Assembly: GCA_950295325.1 (NCBI GenBank)
Contig: OX485805.1
Span: 19,825,501 to 19,889,500, forward strand
Source of the DNA: Polytrichum commune
Taxonomy: Eukaryota; Streptophyta; Polytrichopsida; Polytrichales; Polytrichaceae
Length of the DNA: 64,000 bases
Reading direction: 5' to 3'
In this document: positions 12,872 through 24,284 of the stretch, piece by piece
Layout: each line of letters starts with the position of its first letter
Position numbering within the stretch: the stretch's first letter is position 1
Notes under the pieces: model-generated
Databases searched by the model: none
The model's input: only the letters and a program-made list of their open reading frames with translations
What the model was told of the DNA's origin: nothing
Program-made: the position numbers and the translations under genes

Positions 12872-13474
12872 TGTGGAAAATTCGTACAAGTAGGATTATC
12901 CACATACGTTTTTAGAAAGATTCTAATGCAAATGTGTATGTTAGTTTTGTTGGGCAGTAGTGAGTAGATGGGGATTGGAGTCAGACAACTCTTGAGGAAG
13001 AAATGGGCTAGACAATCCATGAACATATTGTGCACATGAGTTAGACACCTCCCAATGGAAGATCTTTGCGTTGGAGTTAGACGGCTCCAATTGGGAGTTA
13101 GACATCTCCCTCTGGAAGATCTTTGTGTTGGAGTTAGACAACTCCTAGCAGATGGATGTTATTCAATGGAGTTAGATAACTCTCAATGGATAGATGAATC
13201 AAGTTGGAATTAGACAATTCCAAGTGGAAGATTGTGATCAAGCCAAGAAAAGATCATACAATGAAATGATCTATGTATATAGATAAGGAAACTTGGGTCT
13301 AAGTTTTAGTAAGACTTGAGACTTCTAAAAGTATCTCTTAGATACTATGAATAAAGAAGGATAAGACTAGAAGTCCCTTTGGGGATATATAAGAGAGAGC
13401 TCGGGTGAGGAGAGGGGATCTATCTTTTGCCTCCCTCCTATGGTTTTTATAATATAATGTATTGAAAGTTCACA
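12872..13474 (+). mobile_element. Probable LTR of a retrotransposon (solo or truncated)
   Basis: About 600 bp ending ...AAAGTTCACA immediately before TTGGTATCATGGAGTG. This resembles the initiator-Met tRNA primer-binding site typical of Ty1/copia elements (TGGTATCA followed by a diverged GAG). It carries a TATA box (gatatataagagag, about 13384) and AT-rich poly(A)-like sequence near 13450. The 5' edge (TGTGGAA at 12872, mirroring the TTCACA end) is a guess. No long internal ORF follows, so the element is decayed. The U3-like part holds the hairpin array listed separately. Confidence 0.6.
12977..13223 (+). repeat. Array of seven small hairpin motifs (plus one decayed) with AGAC loop
   Basis: Copies lie at about 12977-12992, 13038-13052, 13071-13090, 13093-13110, 13130-13145, 13169-13182 and 13204-13223, with a decayed one near 13006-13019. 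Each is an inverted repeat around TTAGACNN, such as TTGGAGTTAGACGGCTCCAA, GGGAGTTAGACATCTCCC, GGAGTTAGACAACTCC and TTGGAATTAGACAATTCCAA. Stem bases change on both sides together while the AGAC core stays (AGAT in the copy at 13169). Spacers are 2-45 bp and often contain 'ggaagatcttt' or 'caatgga'. Confidence 0.85.
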
Positions 13475-14225
13475 TTGGTATCATGGAGTGTGATTGTTCT
13501 TGTATTGAGGTACGCGACAAATGTGGCTTTAGAGGATTATGATTCGTGGCTACCATGTTTGGGGATCCAATAAAAACCTACCCATTGTACGTTTTTGGTT
13601 GATCTATCCCAACTTAATATCACTAGACAATGTCAAGGTCTTTAATGTTGAAATCTCGGGGAGTCAAATCTTTCAAAAGTAATTCAAAGTTATAATTTAA
13701 GGCTTCGCAATGTTGTCACCTTCAACTCACATGGTTGCCACAAATCCTTGGCATGCTTTGGGAATTGTATGCTAGTAAGGTATGTGGTCCTTATGTGGTC
13801 ACTCTTCTCCATTGGGCACCTAGGGTTGAGTGGTATATGCCAAGGCTTGTAGTTATTAGCTGACACCAAACATACACTTGTTGCAATCAGATTGAACTAT
13901 GTGGTCAAAATATACATCATTCTACGTTTCATAGTCAACACAATTGGGAGGACCTATGTGACCACTAAAAAAAGAAAGATAATCCTCACTTTGGTCTCTT
14001 ATAACTTATACATCTCAAAATTCAACTTTCAAACTTTCAAATGTTAAATCTCCGTGGTCCGCAATTGCTAACTGGAAGCCTAGATGAGACAATTCTCAAT
14101 CCAATCCAACGGTCAGAATCATCCGTGGAGTTGGAAGTAGCCATAACATGGCCCACATACTTTTTGGAGGGAGCAAATCATCGCATACAAGCATACCTCT
14201 CATTCCTCCCACATAAAAGTCCTAA
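13475..14225. other. Spacer, possible decayed retrotransposon interior
   Basis: Starts with the primer-binding-site-like sequence after the LTR. No frame with recognisable gag or pol residues was found. The longest ORF (64 codons at 14041) has no recognisable features. Confidence 0.35.
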
Positions 14226-14454
14226 ACTTCATTGATCATCCCAATTAGTGCGTGTTACTATTCGGAGTTTACGCAATGTTATAACGTCTTACTCAAAGAG
14301 TACACATTCTACTAGCGAAATGTCAATAAATTGTTTGGACACAACTGAACAACAAATGACTTTACTTGGTAAAATATCACATCATCATTAGATTAATTAT
14401 ACCATTGTGTACCTCCGAATAGTAAAACACACTAATTGGGATAATCAATGAAGT
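14226..14454. mobile_element. MITE family C, copy 1
   Basis: About 229 bp with imperfect terminal inverted repeats of about 50 bp: the left arm contains CCCAATTAGTGCGTGTTACT and the right arm AGTAAAACACACTAATTGGG. A diverged relative lies at 58941-59140. It has no coding capacity and could fold as one long hairpin. Confidence 0.8.
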
Positions 14455-14794
14455 ACGTCACCCCGAGTGTTGCTTCTCAAGTTGATTTGACACCGAAATT
14501 AGTGTAGTCCAATCCATTTGAGGTGAAACGGCCATGAACGTAGAGGGGGTCAAGTTATTATCTTGGATGGATGAGAAGTACTCTCATATGCGATAATTCC
14601 CCCTCTCTCTCCATACTTTTGTGGCCGTTGAAATCACATGATCCAATGACAAGAGCCTAACCTAGCCGTTATGACTAGCTATGCACAGACACACGCATGG
14701 AGGGCGGACATGTCATGGAGTACTTTAGGGTTTAGGGCCACCTTGGGAGCTTGCAAGAGGACGCATGAAAAATGATCACTTCCTTGCAGTGTCC

Positions 14795-15010
14795 GGAGAG
14801 GTTTTCGAGCATAATTGGTCGAGATCCAAGTGTTTCCCAAGCCCAACCGGTTACTTATATTTGTGACCTTTCGGTTTTCCTTTATTAATTCGAGGTATAA
14901 TTCCATATATTCCTCTACAATGGTTGGTAATTTCCCGAAGTTTTGAACTCCGTGAAGTTTGTTTCTCAAGCTCAACCGGTTCATCCATAACTAGCAGTCG
15001 GTTCTCCCCG
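14795..15010 (+). repeat. Composite dispersed repeat, copy 2
   Basis: Same-orientation relative of 11500-11720 ('cgagcataattggtcgagatcc', 'cccaaccggttac', 'tcaaccggttc'). It sits next to the family B element at 15033, the same order as in copy 1 but without the roughly 350 bp that separates them there. Confidence 0.65.
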
Positions 15011-15032
15011 TTCGTTGCGTCCTTGGGTCGAG

Positions 15033-15415
15033 CTACACTAAATATGGTATTCAGTGTCATATGGTATTTTATGTCGCTATGGTAAGTTTTCGGGTGACAC
15101 TTCTTATGAATAAGTGAACAAATATTGTCATGGATGATGGGTGAGTTCATCCGTTGGCCCAAACCCTACTTTCTCTTGTCAGCGGCTTGTGACGAAATGT
15201 TGTCATGGATGATTGAAATTTGGATTGAAAATCACTTGGTAAGTGACGGTAATTGCAACAACTGTAAACCTATCATCCCCAAAAATAATTTACAAGGAAT
15301 GACAAATAATGTTGGGTTAGCATGTAGTGTCGGTAGTGACACTACAGTGCGCTTTACAGTTAGTGCTGAGCAAGACGATTAGAATTGGTGACACTGGATA
15401 TCATGTTTAGTGTAG
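15033..15415. mobile_element. CTACACTAAAT-ended MITE family B, copy 2
   Basis: 383 bp starting CTACACTAAATATGGTAT and ending ATATCATGTTTAGTGTAG, an 18-bp terminal inverted repeat with few mismatches. This best-preserved copy defines the element ends. No ORF of note. Confidence 0.85.
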
Positions 15416-16030
15416 TTTTTGCACAAAAAAGGAAACATCGCTCACCTTGATTAGTTGACGCAGGTGATTACGATTGGGAGATGAATTTTCAAAGAGTTTA
15501 CGGTGACTAACCTACACACTTAACCACACATTGAAGAGATCTTAGGAGTGCATAGAAACTTCGACAACCATTTGCATGAATAGGTGTCGATTGTGGCAGC
15601 ACACCGATTGAAAATAGCACGAGATATTCATACAAACGGGAACACCTTCTTGACTCTTGAGCTTATATAGATAATGTCAACACCAGCTTCACCAGCAACC
15701 TTGGACCACGTGGTTTGTGTTTTGGAGTAAGTTCCTCGCAATCTTCCTTGTGAATTATTAGGCAACAAGTATATAGTAGCTTAACGTAACATGTGTGCTT
15801 ATCTGCAGATCAGTTGGACTTCAAAGCACACACCCTAAATATCATTCATCTCGAAGGAAGGGACTCAACATCAGCCACTACAGTACTGAATGTCAACCCT
15901 AAGTTTTGAAATACATAATGTATTGATTAATCTAATGTCCAATATACACACTATATTCTATTATATGAAGCCGCCATTCATCTATATTTGTAAGTGTTAC
16001 AGAACCCAGATCTGGCAATTAATTGGCCCC
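15416..16030. other. Spacer
   Basis: AT-rich sequence with no gene, RNA or strong repeat recognised. Confidence 0.3.
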
Positions 16031-16430
16031 ACTTGATTATGAGCCCGGGGCTAGATCACATCTTTCATTCGGTTGGGCCCCGCCCCCTCCCACGCCTCCT
16101 TCACTACGCGGTCTTCCCCATGCTCTATCCCTGCACCTGCGTGGGAACTCTTCTCCGTTGAGAACCAATTTGACACTACTCGGTCACTTAAGCCATTGAG
16201 CTCGTGTGGCATGTGAAGGAACTCCATCAATTAACTTGGGAACAATGACAGTGACGTAAACTTGAGTATTTGTAATTTTGACTGGGTATTGTCACACCGG
16301 TTTCCAACGAGGAAGAGTTCCCACGCAGGTGCGGGCAAGGAGCATGGGGAAGACCGAGCAGTGAAGGAGGCATGGGAGGGGCAGTGCCCAACCAAATGAG
16401 GATGTGATCTAGCCCAGGGCCACTTATGAT
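16031..16430. repeat. Long inverted repeat (about 150-bp arms, about 80-bp loop)
   Basis: Left arm about 16031-16195 and right arm about 16275-16430 are reverse complements with scattered mismatches, for example 'cacctgcgtgggaactctt' in the left arm and its complement in the right. The right arm, read on the minus strand, begins gtgtcagagcatcataagtgg, resembling a copia primer-binding site (TGGTATCAGAGC). The arms may therefore be head-to-head retrotransposon fragments. A transcript would form a long near-perfect hairpin. Confidence 0.8.
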
Positions 16431-16794
16431 GCTCTGACACTCAATGTTGTTGTTGTTATTGTACAACTCCACCTCTTTCATACAACGCTCGATAATTCAA
16501 CAATCTTGATATAATGACACAAATTTTGTAACCCAAACTTTCTAGTTAAAATCTACCTCTATAATATGATTGTGGCATTGTTGATACGACACTCTTGGAC
16601 TCCCCGAAATGCCATATTGTAGAGGCAATAAATGCATATATGGCTAGCCCCTAACATGTATAAGTACATAGTTAATGTCCAATTTATGTAACTTTCCCAT
16701 ATAAAATGTGGAAAAATATTTTTTCCAAAAAAATGATGTTAAAACATGAGAAATAGGGGAACTACATGGTATATGGTATTTAGTGTCACATACA

Positions 16795-17290
16795 CTATTT
16801 GCAAAGGGCCTAAAACTAGATGCCTAGAAGTCTCAAAATGTCAAGCCCACTAATTGTCAATACGATTCCATTCGTCAACATAAGTAACTCCTTAAAGTGA
16901 AACAATACCTATATATGACATTTAGAGCAACACACTGGGATGCACTAGATGATAGTCTTGCGTTGTAGGATGCAAGGGGAAAGATGTTTTTGAGCATACT
17001 AAAGGCAAGCGTCATATGTTTGCATTTAAGTATGCAAGAGGAAGATAATATCGAAAATTTGAATCCCAAGTATCATTCATTTGTGTACACTTTAGTCAAC
17101 AAGCAGATGCACCTCATAACACTATTGAACATGGTCATGCCAAGATATTAGTAAGTAAGCGCAGTTGAATGCCAAGTGACATGAGATGACGATCATGGTG
17201 CAGTTGTTAGTCATCAGTGTAACCTAGCATATGCATTAAACTAGGGTAAGTGACACTATTCCGCACATAAGATAACTGGAGTGACTTAAC
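16795..17290 (+). repeat. Dispersed repeat D, uninterrupted copy
   Basis: Its first about 90 bp ('gggcctaaaactagatgcctag') matches 20306-20395. Its remainder ('tatgcaagaggaagat', 'cacctcataacactat', 'catgc..agatattagtaa') matches 21555-21890. No coding sequence. Confidence 0.7.
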
Positions 17291-17896
17291 TTAGTTTCAT
17301 CTTGTTTACAAGTTTGGAAACAGACACCAGGTGTGTGGAAGGGCTCCGTGCTTGTCAGAGCTCATTTAACATAACTCTGCCGCCCTCCCATCACCTGACA
17401 CTGTGGCTCCTTTTAATTTTTGCCATGGAATTGGGAGTCTGAAGATAACTTATCCTGCCATGGTCACAGGTGTTTGGGACGGGTCCTTCAAGGCACACTT
17501 CCCACAGCTCCAACACTTCAATGCAGCAAAACGAATTGAGAAAGATGAAGGGCCGTAGTCTGTTCTCCCTCTCTTTATTTAAGACACGTGTGCTTGGTTG
17601 CACAAGAAAGTGTTGTGATACCCGAATGTTGTATACTTGCTAATATGACATGTTGTACTATAGAGGTTTTCCAAGAAAACCGTCCGTTTCGATACATGAT
17701 GTCATTTTGTATACGTAACGCATATACATGACTATGAAAGAGCATTTGTGTTGAAGAAATATGTTCACAACATGTTCCCAAGGTTCCCAACTGTTCACAA
17801 TGGCTCCCGAAATTCCTCTACATGTTGCAAAGTAGTAATCACCTATGAAATCTTAAGTTTACATGGGTTCCACCACTTATACACACTTAGTATCTT

Positions 17897-18060
17897 TGTT
17901 ATATGACAAATTGGACCTTGAGTTGTCATATTACAAAATTTGTAGTTGTAATATGGAGGTAAATTAACACCATTTTTTTATTTTTTATTTTTTTGTGTCG
18001 ATAAGCAGTGTGTCGTATAGTTGAGGTGTCGTGTAATTGAATGTCATAATATGGAGGGTA
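17897..18060 (+). repeat. Dispersed repeat E, copy 1
   Basis: Related to 54348-54490: 'tatggaggnnaattaacac', 'tcgtatagttgaggtgtcgt' and 'aatatggag' blocks shared in the same orientation. It leads directly into the repeat at 18108. Confidence 0.6.
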
Positions 18061-18107
18061 GACTAAAAGTAACTTCTGGTTGCATGCGGGGATTTTATCA
18101 TGTTCAT

Positions 18108-18850
18108 GGCCATTTACCTCATAAATGTCGGAGCTCATATGAATGTCTTTGTTCATTATCACAATAAAAGTCTCATGCTTGTTAAGTAGTCATATAGGTC
18201 CCCCCCCCCCCAAAGTCATGTTGACTATTGAACATGGAATGGTTAACATATTTTGAGCATGTTGTCCAATCTCTTCTAATCACATGTATTTTTTGTGCCA
18301 ATGCTTACGGTAGAAATATGGAGAACAATGAAATAAGATGATTTTGGGCCAAAAAAAAGAGGCTTGAAATTTGTGCAACAATTCTTAAAGATGGAGTAGA
18401 GAAAATGATGGGGAATCCAAGTCTTTTTCGTAAATTAATTTTATTCCACGAAAGTAATTAGTTACAATTTTTCAAAGAGGCAAGTAAGTCACCCCCCTAC
18501 CTGTATAGTAGAGTCTCCCTAATTTGAGCAAGAAAATATCCTACTATCTATACAAATGCACACAAAACGGTTAACTCAATGGCACTCAAAAGTGATCCCA
18601 AGTGGTGTGAAACATGATCTATCCAGTGAATCACTACATTCCTTTTGGGCCACCACTTTTATAATTAGCCATTTCAACTCCACACAAGAATCATTCTACT
18701 CCTAGTCTAATGCTCCAGTAGCGGTCATTCACCGTATTCTGTTTTTCTACCTTAGATCCACACCTAACCTCATTCCACTCAAATATAGGCATATGTGTTA
18801 TTAAAAGTGTTAGCTTTAGGCACATCTACCTTAGTTGACTTTGTAAGGTT
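18108..18850 (+). repeat. Dispersed repeat F, copy split by an insertion
   Basis: Positions 18108-18307 and 18752-18850 together correspond to the continuous copy at 3048-3330 in the E(z) intron. The gap in this copy is the insertion at 18308-18751. A C homopolymer lies near 18200-18211. Confidence 0.75.
18308..18751. mobile_element. MITE inserted at TTA (PIF/Harbinger-like target)
   Basis: A 444-bp insertion in repeat F, flanked by TTA at 18305-18307 and 18752-18754. Its ends are short inverted repeats (cGGTAGAAA at the left, TTTCTACc at the right). The empty site is the E(z) intron copy of the repeat, which has a single TTA at 3225-3227. TTA/TWA duplication is characteristic of PIF/Harbinger-type elements. 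No transposase is present. Confidence 0.7.
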
Positions 18851-18876
18851 ACTTAGTTTTCACACAATGCGATTGT

Positions 18877-19560
18877 GTGTTGACTCTCTCTCTATATATA
18901 TATATATAGAGAGAGAGTAATAGGTAGCCGATTATGGAGAGAATGTAAGCTTATATGCTCTCTACGATGTGCTTAAGAGTCCCCTACACTGTTAATCGAT
19001 TTCATCTCGTAAGAGAGAGAGACCTAGTAATAGGTAGCCGATTATGAAGAGAATGTAAGCTTATATCCTCTCTACGATGTGCTTTAGAGTCCCCTACATT
19101 GTTAATCGGTTTCATCTCGTAAGAGAGAGAGAGAGACCTAGTAATAGGTAGCCGATTATGGAGAGAATGTAAGCTTGTATGCTCTCTATGATATGCTTTA
19201 GAGTCCCCTACACTGTTAATCAATTTCATCTCGTAAGAGAGAGAGAGGTAGCCGATTATGAAGAGAATGTAAGCTTATATCCTCTCTACGATATGCTTTA
19301 GAGTCCCCTACTCTGTTCATCGATTTCATCTCGTAAGAGAGAGAGACCTAGTAATAGGTAGTTGATTATGGAGAGAATGTAAGCTTAGGTGCTCTCTACA
19401 ATATGCTTTAGAGTCTCCTACATTGTTAATCGATTACATCTCGTAAGAAAGACCTAGTAATCGATAGCTGATTATGGAGGAGAACATAAGATTTTATGCT
19501 CTCTGCAATAGGCTTTAGAGTCCCCTACACTGTTGATCGATTTCATCTCGTAAGATTTAC
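18877..19560 (+). repeat. Tandem array, six units of about 105-114 bp
   Basis: Units start near 18916, 19026, 19140, 19246, 19350 and 19456. Each reads agtaataggtagccgattat, then gagaatgtaagctt, gctctctacgat, agagtcccctacactgtt, atttcatctcgtaag and a GA run of variable length. The array is introduced by a palindromic (CT)n(AT)n(AG)n tract at about 18884-18917. Small ORFs in it are repeat artefacts. Confidence 0.9.
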
Positions 19561-20305
19561 GCTTACTTCTACCATAAGTTAGAGAGCAGGACTTTGTACC
19601 TCAACTTGCATCACATCAAACTGATAGCATCTCTGCTACCATGCATATTGTTTAACGGATCTTCTGTACACCACTGGCAGAAGTTGCACGATGCAATTGT
19701 GAGCATGACTGTCTGTCCCTAAAACCTACTTAACTTACCGCTTGTTGACAAATCGAATAACGACACTACAGTAACTTAGTAGCTTCAGCAGCTAGCAACA
19801 TCATAAATTATCATTGAAGTGCCTTTTGTAAATATTGGAGCCAGCATGTCCGGAAGCATGCAGTGAAACGCCGTTTATGGTATTCAAGGGCCACTCTAGA
19901 CTTACGGTGGAAGAAGCGCACCGCTCAGTCAAGAATTTCAGTCCAACACAAGGTTATTTGAGGCAACAGGTGGTATGGTAGACAAGATTGGGAAAATGAT
20001 CAAAATAACTATTTTAAGTTGGACTTCTCTGGAGGTAAGTTTCTTTGTCCGAGGTTTGAGGTTGTCCAAGAAACTTGACCTCCGGAGAAGTACCTGAGCA
20101 AAGTGCGTTGCTATGTTGACAACCATGTCGTTTGCATTCATGCTTGAAGTTCTTCATCAAAGAAGTCTTGGTTGTAGGGTAAGTCCCGGCCGGTGAAGAA
20201 CCCAATTCGTAGCCAATTATATTGTTCCATTCCCCTATTTTTTTTGATTGGTGCAATTCTTCACCATAGTCTAAACCGGTTGTTAACGTCATGTACATTG
20301 TTTTG
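19561..20305. other. Spacer
   Basis: No gene or RNA recognised. Minus-strand ORFs of 67 and 94 codons around 19938-20298 overlap each other in different frames and have no recognisable domain. Confidence 0.3.
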
Positions 20306-21890
20306 TGAAGGGCCTAAACTAGATGCCTAGAGGTCCCAAAGTGTCACATCCACTGATTGTCTATGTTTTGTTATTTGTTAATGTAAGAAAATATTTTTAA
20401 CCCCTAAATCCTTGAGAGACCCAATATGACCATTTTTTGATGGTTTTTGTTTCAAATGAGACCTTTGGCTTTTTAAGATGGAGGTGAGATTTTTGTCATA
20501 CTTAATAAACTTCATTTTGCATCCAACGCCCCCAATGTCATTGGATTTGGATTAAACCTCAGCCTTGTGGAAATTTTCAAAGTCATCGAGTGCCCCAAAT
20601 TCCATTGGATTTGAACTAAACCTCATGATACATTAGGAAATGTGTTGGATAGGAAAACAACATTCATATGTACTTGGAAAGCTATGAAAATTTGTAAAGA
20701 TTTCTTTGATTTCATGTTTCATATATCTACCATTAGGATTGGTAATTGAAGCTTTTGAAGTTACTTCACAAATATTATGTAAGATTGGATGTAAAACAAA
20801 GTGCTACACATTGCAAGGTCTCTCAAAAAATCACACTTGCTACAAACATAAGAATTTCAAGCCTCAAAGGTTCATAATTTAGTTGGATATCTTATGCAAA
20901 AAGTTTCATCCCAGTTGGGTCTCATCTCATCATTCATTTGATGATGTTAGTAGGGTTAAAGTTTGTTTTCAATCATCTACCCCGCACATTATACCTTCAC
21001 ATATGGACTACACTAAATGTACCAATTAATGCCTGTGAGAAATTAGTAAGGGTGGGAAATTAATGAAGGTGATACTAAAGTCCTTTATGCCATGAATTAG
21101 TGCCACCAAAAGATTTGGGAAACATTGTTCATCTCGGGACTTGGCAATATTCACTTAAAGTATCGGCACTCAACACTATTCACTAACAAGTATATGGCAT
21201 GAACTAATCACAAGCATGCATTATTTACTTGAAATATATGGTAAATGAACATAGAATTTATTGTCATCATGAATTTAGTGTAACTCAGTAGCAACTTTAG
21301 CCCTTGGTAACTTTGAGATTTGGCTAGATTGTGCATGTGACTCTGAATTAATACCACCCTCATTATTTTTCTATATTTAGTGTAGTTTCTCATTCACATT
21401 GCCACGTGGACAATTGATTTTTTTGGATAGTTCATACAGAGGTTGATATCATATCGGTACAGTTTGATGCTAAAAAAACACCTACAGATTGTGTCCTAAA
21501 TTGTCTCTCTTAGAAACAATGATTTGAGGCCAAATTTGAGGATAATGATGCTTAGGGGTTTAGTGTAGCACATTAGGATACTTGAGATGATAATTTTGTG
21601 TTTTAGTATGCAAGAGGAAGATATTATCGAGCATACTAATGGAAAGTGTCATGTGTTTACATTTTAGTATGCAAGGATATTCTTGAGCAAATTAATTCCA
21701 AGTGTCATTTTGTGCACCTTATTCAACCTCTAGACCATTGTGTGACATAGGCATACACCTCATAACACTATCGAACATACTCATGCAGAGATATTAGTAA
21801 ACACATGTGAATGCCAAGTGTCATTAGGTGACACTAATGCTAAAGTTGACACTACCATACGCCTCAAAATAGGGTATGTGACATTATTAC
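20306..21890 (+). repeat. Dispersed repeat D, split copy
   Basis: Left part 20306-20395 and right part 21555-21890 match consecutive parts of 16795-17290. The roughly 1.16 kb between them (about 20396-21554) is absent from the other copy and has no recognised gene, so it may be a nested insertion. Confidence 0.6.
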
Positions 21891-23056
21891 GCATGTGACA
21901 CTAAATACCATAAGCAAAGCACTAAGAGAGGGCTTTATTGTTATTGTTCGTGACCCAACCTTCTCTCTATCAAGGAAAGTATAGTATAATAAACATTTTA
22001 TTTAGTATGGCCCACACTATTTGTCATCAAATCACAATGATTTTTTTTTTGTTTACTAGGTGACAAACTAGAGAGGGTGTCACATGACATTTGGTGCTAC
22101 ATGACGAGTCACAAAAACCACTCTAATTAACATGGTGCATCGATTTGAATGCCACAATCACTCTAAGCACGAGTCCTACTAGGATTATAAATGTCTAGCG
22201 TCATTTAAAACTTATCCTACATCATTGAAAAATTTGCAAATCTATAATAATGATAGATTTATATTGTACTTTCACCGCCATAGATGATTGCCTAGGACTC
22301 ATATGCTGATAGTGAATGAATAAAATGTCAAGTGTAGACATATATTCTAACCTAATGAAGATTATGGTCAACTCACATGGCAAAAAAACCTTTAAAAAAA
22401 ACTTGACACTAGGTATTGAAATAGTTTGCCCTAAGAGATGTGATAAGTTTGGTTTGGGGGTTACATGAGATTGTGTGCAAAATCAATGATAGAGATTTGG
22501 TTTGGTATGATCATTCTTCTGTTATTTGAAGGTGTGCGGTAGTGTGTAATGGTTTGACATCCATTCTCATATCAAAGGGCATCTTAAATCTTTTCCAGTG
22601 TTATAATTTCGCAGTCGCAGTGGCATTACTTGGTTTCAACTGATGGTAATGCGGTATTGAATGATTTGTGCCCAAGATTAATTATGGTTCTTAAGTTACT
22701 TTGGACACATGTCTACATGGTTATCTGGTCGTGTGGCTCCTTCACCTTCGATCACAAGTCTTCCAATGTGTTTAGGTCTCCTAGACCCTTTGTAGTTGTG
22801 TTTCTTAGAGCAAGAGATAGAAACTCTGGACCTTTTGCAAGGCTGGTGTGAATAAAGTGTTTGTTCGTAATGTTAATGATCCAGTGTCCACCGGACAAAG
22901 AGTCATTGGAACAATACTACTTTCCTTTATTGAGAACAAACTTTTTTAGAGCAACTTTTATGGTCCATTGGAAAATGATTCTTCATTACAAGAGCCAATA
23001 CTACATGCTCATTTGACATATACAATTCATTTATATCTCAAACACTCATGTCCACT

Positions 23057-23058
<2 letters not shown>

Positions 23059-23100
<42 letters not shown>
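23059..23100. repeat. (GA)n microsatellite
   Basis: Uninterrupted alternating A and G for 42 bp. Confidence 0.95.
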
Positions 23101-23102
<2 letters not shown>

Positions 23103-24236
23103 GACTTTTCAATGCTTTATGCAAAGCTTGAACTTCCTCTTTTCAGAGGCTTAATCCTTCAACATCTTCCTCACTGCTTTGCAAGGGTGGGTGGGTGGGA
23201 ACCCTCTTACCACTCAGTCTTTCAAACCATACCTTTCCTATACATTACCTTAATGCTAACAATGCATAATGCATAGTGTTTGTATCCATGCCTAATTGTA
23301 TGTAATCAACATAAACATGCTACTTCATGTCATACTGTGCCTCATAAGTATTTGTATTATACTTAGGGTTTCAGTATTCATATATTGTTCATAAGTACTA
23401 ATAACAAACTGTGGCTGACTATTCCATACCTTGGTAGATTTAATCACCTATCCTCATGCCTTGCTCCAACATATAAGTAACCTATCTACTATACATATGG
23501 AATACATACCAGGGTATATGCCTAGTAGTCTTAGCCAAAAGAAATGCATAATATGTCATAGTCACAATACATCATTGTATTGAGAGTGTGAAGGGTCTGC
23601 CTCACCTGTGCCCATGCAACCAACCAACAAATAATTGAGGATTAGTTACGTACACGAGGTAAATAACAGCAGAACCCAGTTGTTATCCATGTCGCACACA
23701 TAAAACTTACATCAAATGCATAATAGTACTTCAAATGGTAACACTCATTACACAATGTCAAATGGGTGTTCAAACCTGTTCCTTAGCCATGAGTGTATCA
23801 CCACAAGTAGAATACTCCGCTTGGTGAATAGCTCTAGTATCCTCTTCTTAACACACGTATCTAGTATCCCAGTAAGTGTGCACTAAGTTACCGCACCAAG
23901 CTCTTGTGTGAATGGTAAAAAAGAGCCTCCTTTAGGGTTTGAGGGTTTATATTGAAGATCTTACCCGTGGTAAGTTCTGCCAACCCTAAGTTCACCATGG
24001 GTTAAAAACGTGCTTCACGTCCTTAGCCCTGGTTACTTTGTTCCATTCATCCATACTCATGAAAACTTAATTCACATGGTAATTACATTTGCTTTCCATG
24101 TGTATATAAGATATATTTCATGACTCATCGTCCTTCTTTTTTATTATTATATTTATAACAAAAAATGAAGTATTTGCAAGGTGTATAAAATGAGGGTTCA
24201 TGGTCCTAGAGCGAACACTTGGTTTAAAGCAAGAAC

Positions 24237-24237
<1 letters not shown>

Positions 24238-24282
<45 letters not shown>
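24238..24282. repeat. (GA)n microsatellite
   Basis: Uninterrupted alternating A and G for about 45 bp. Confidence 0.95.

Positions 24283-24284
<2 letters not shown>

Noticed and set aside
12977-13223. Hairpin repeats read as a CRISPR-like array
   Set aside because: The motifs are short, non-identical and separated by irregular, partly repeated spacers within an LTR.
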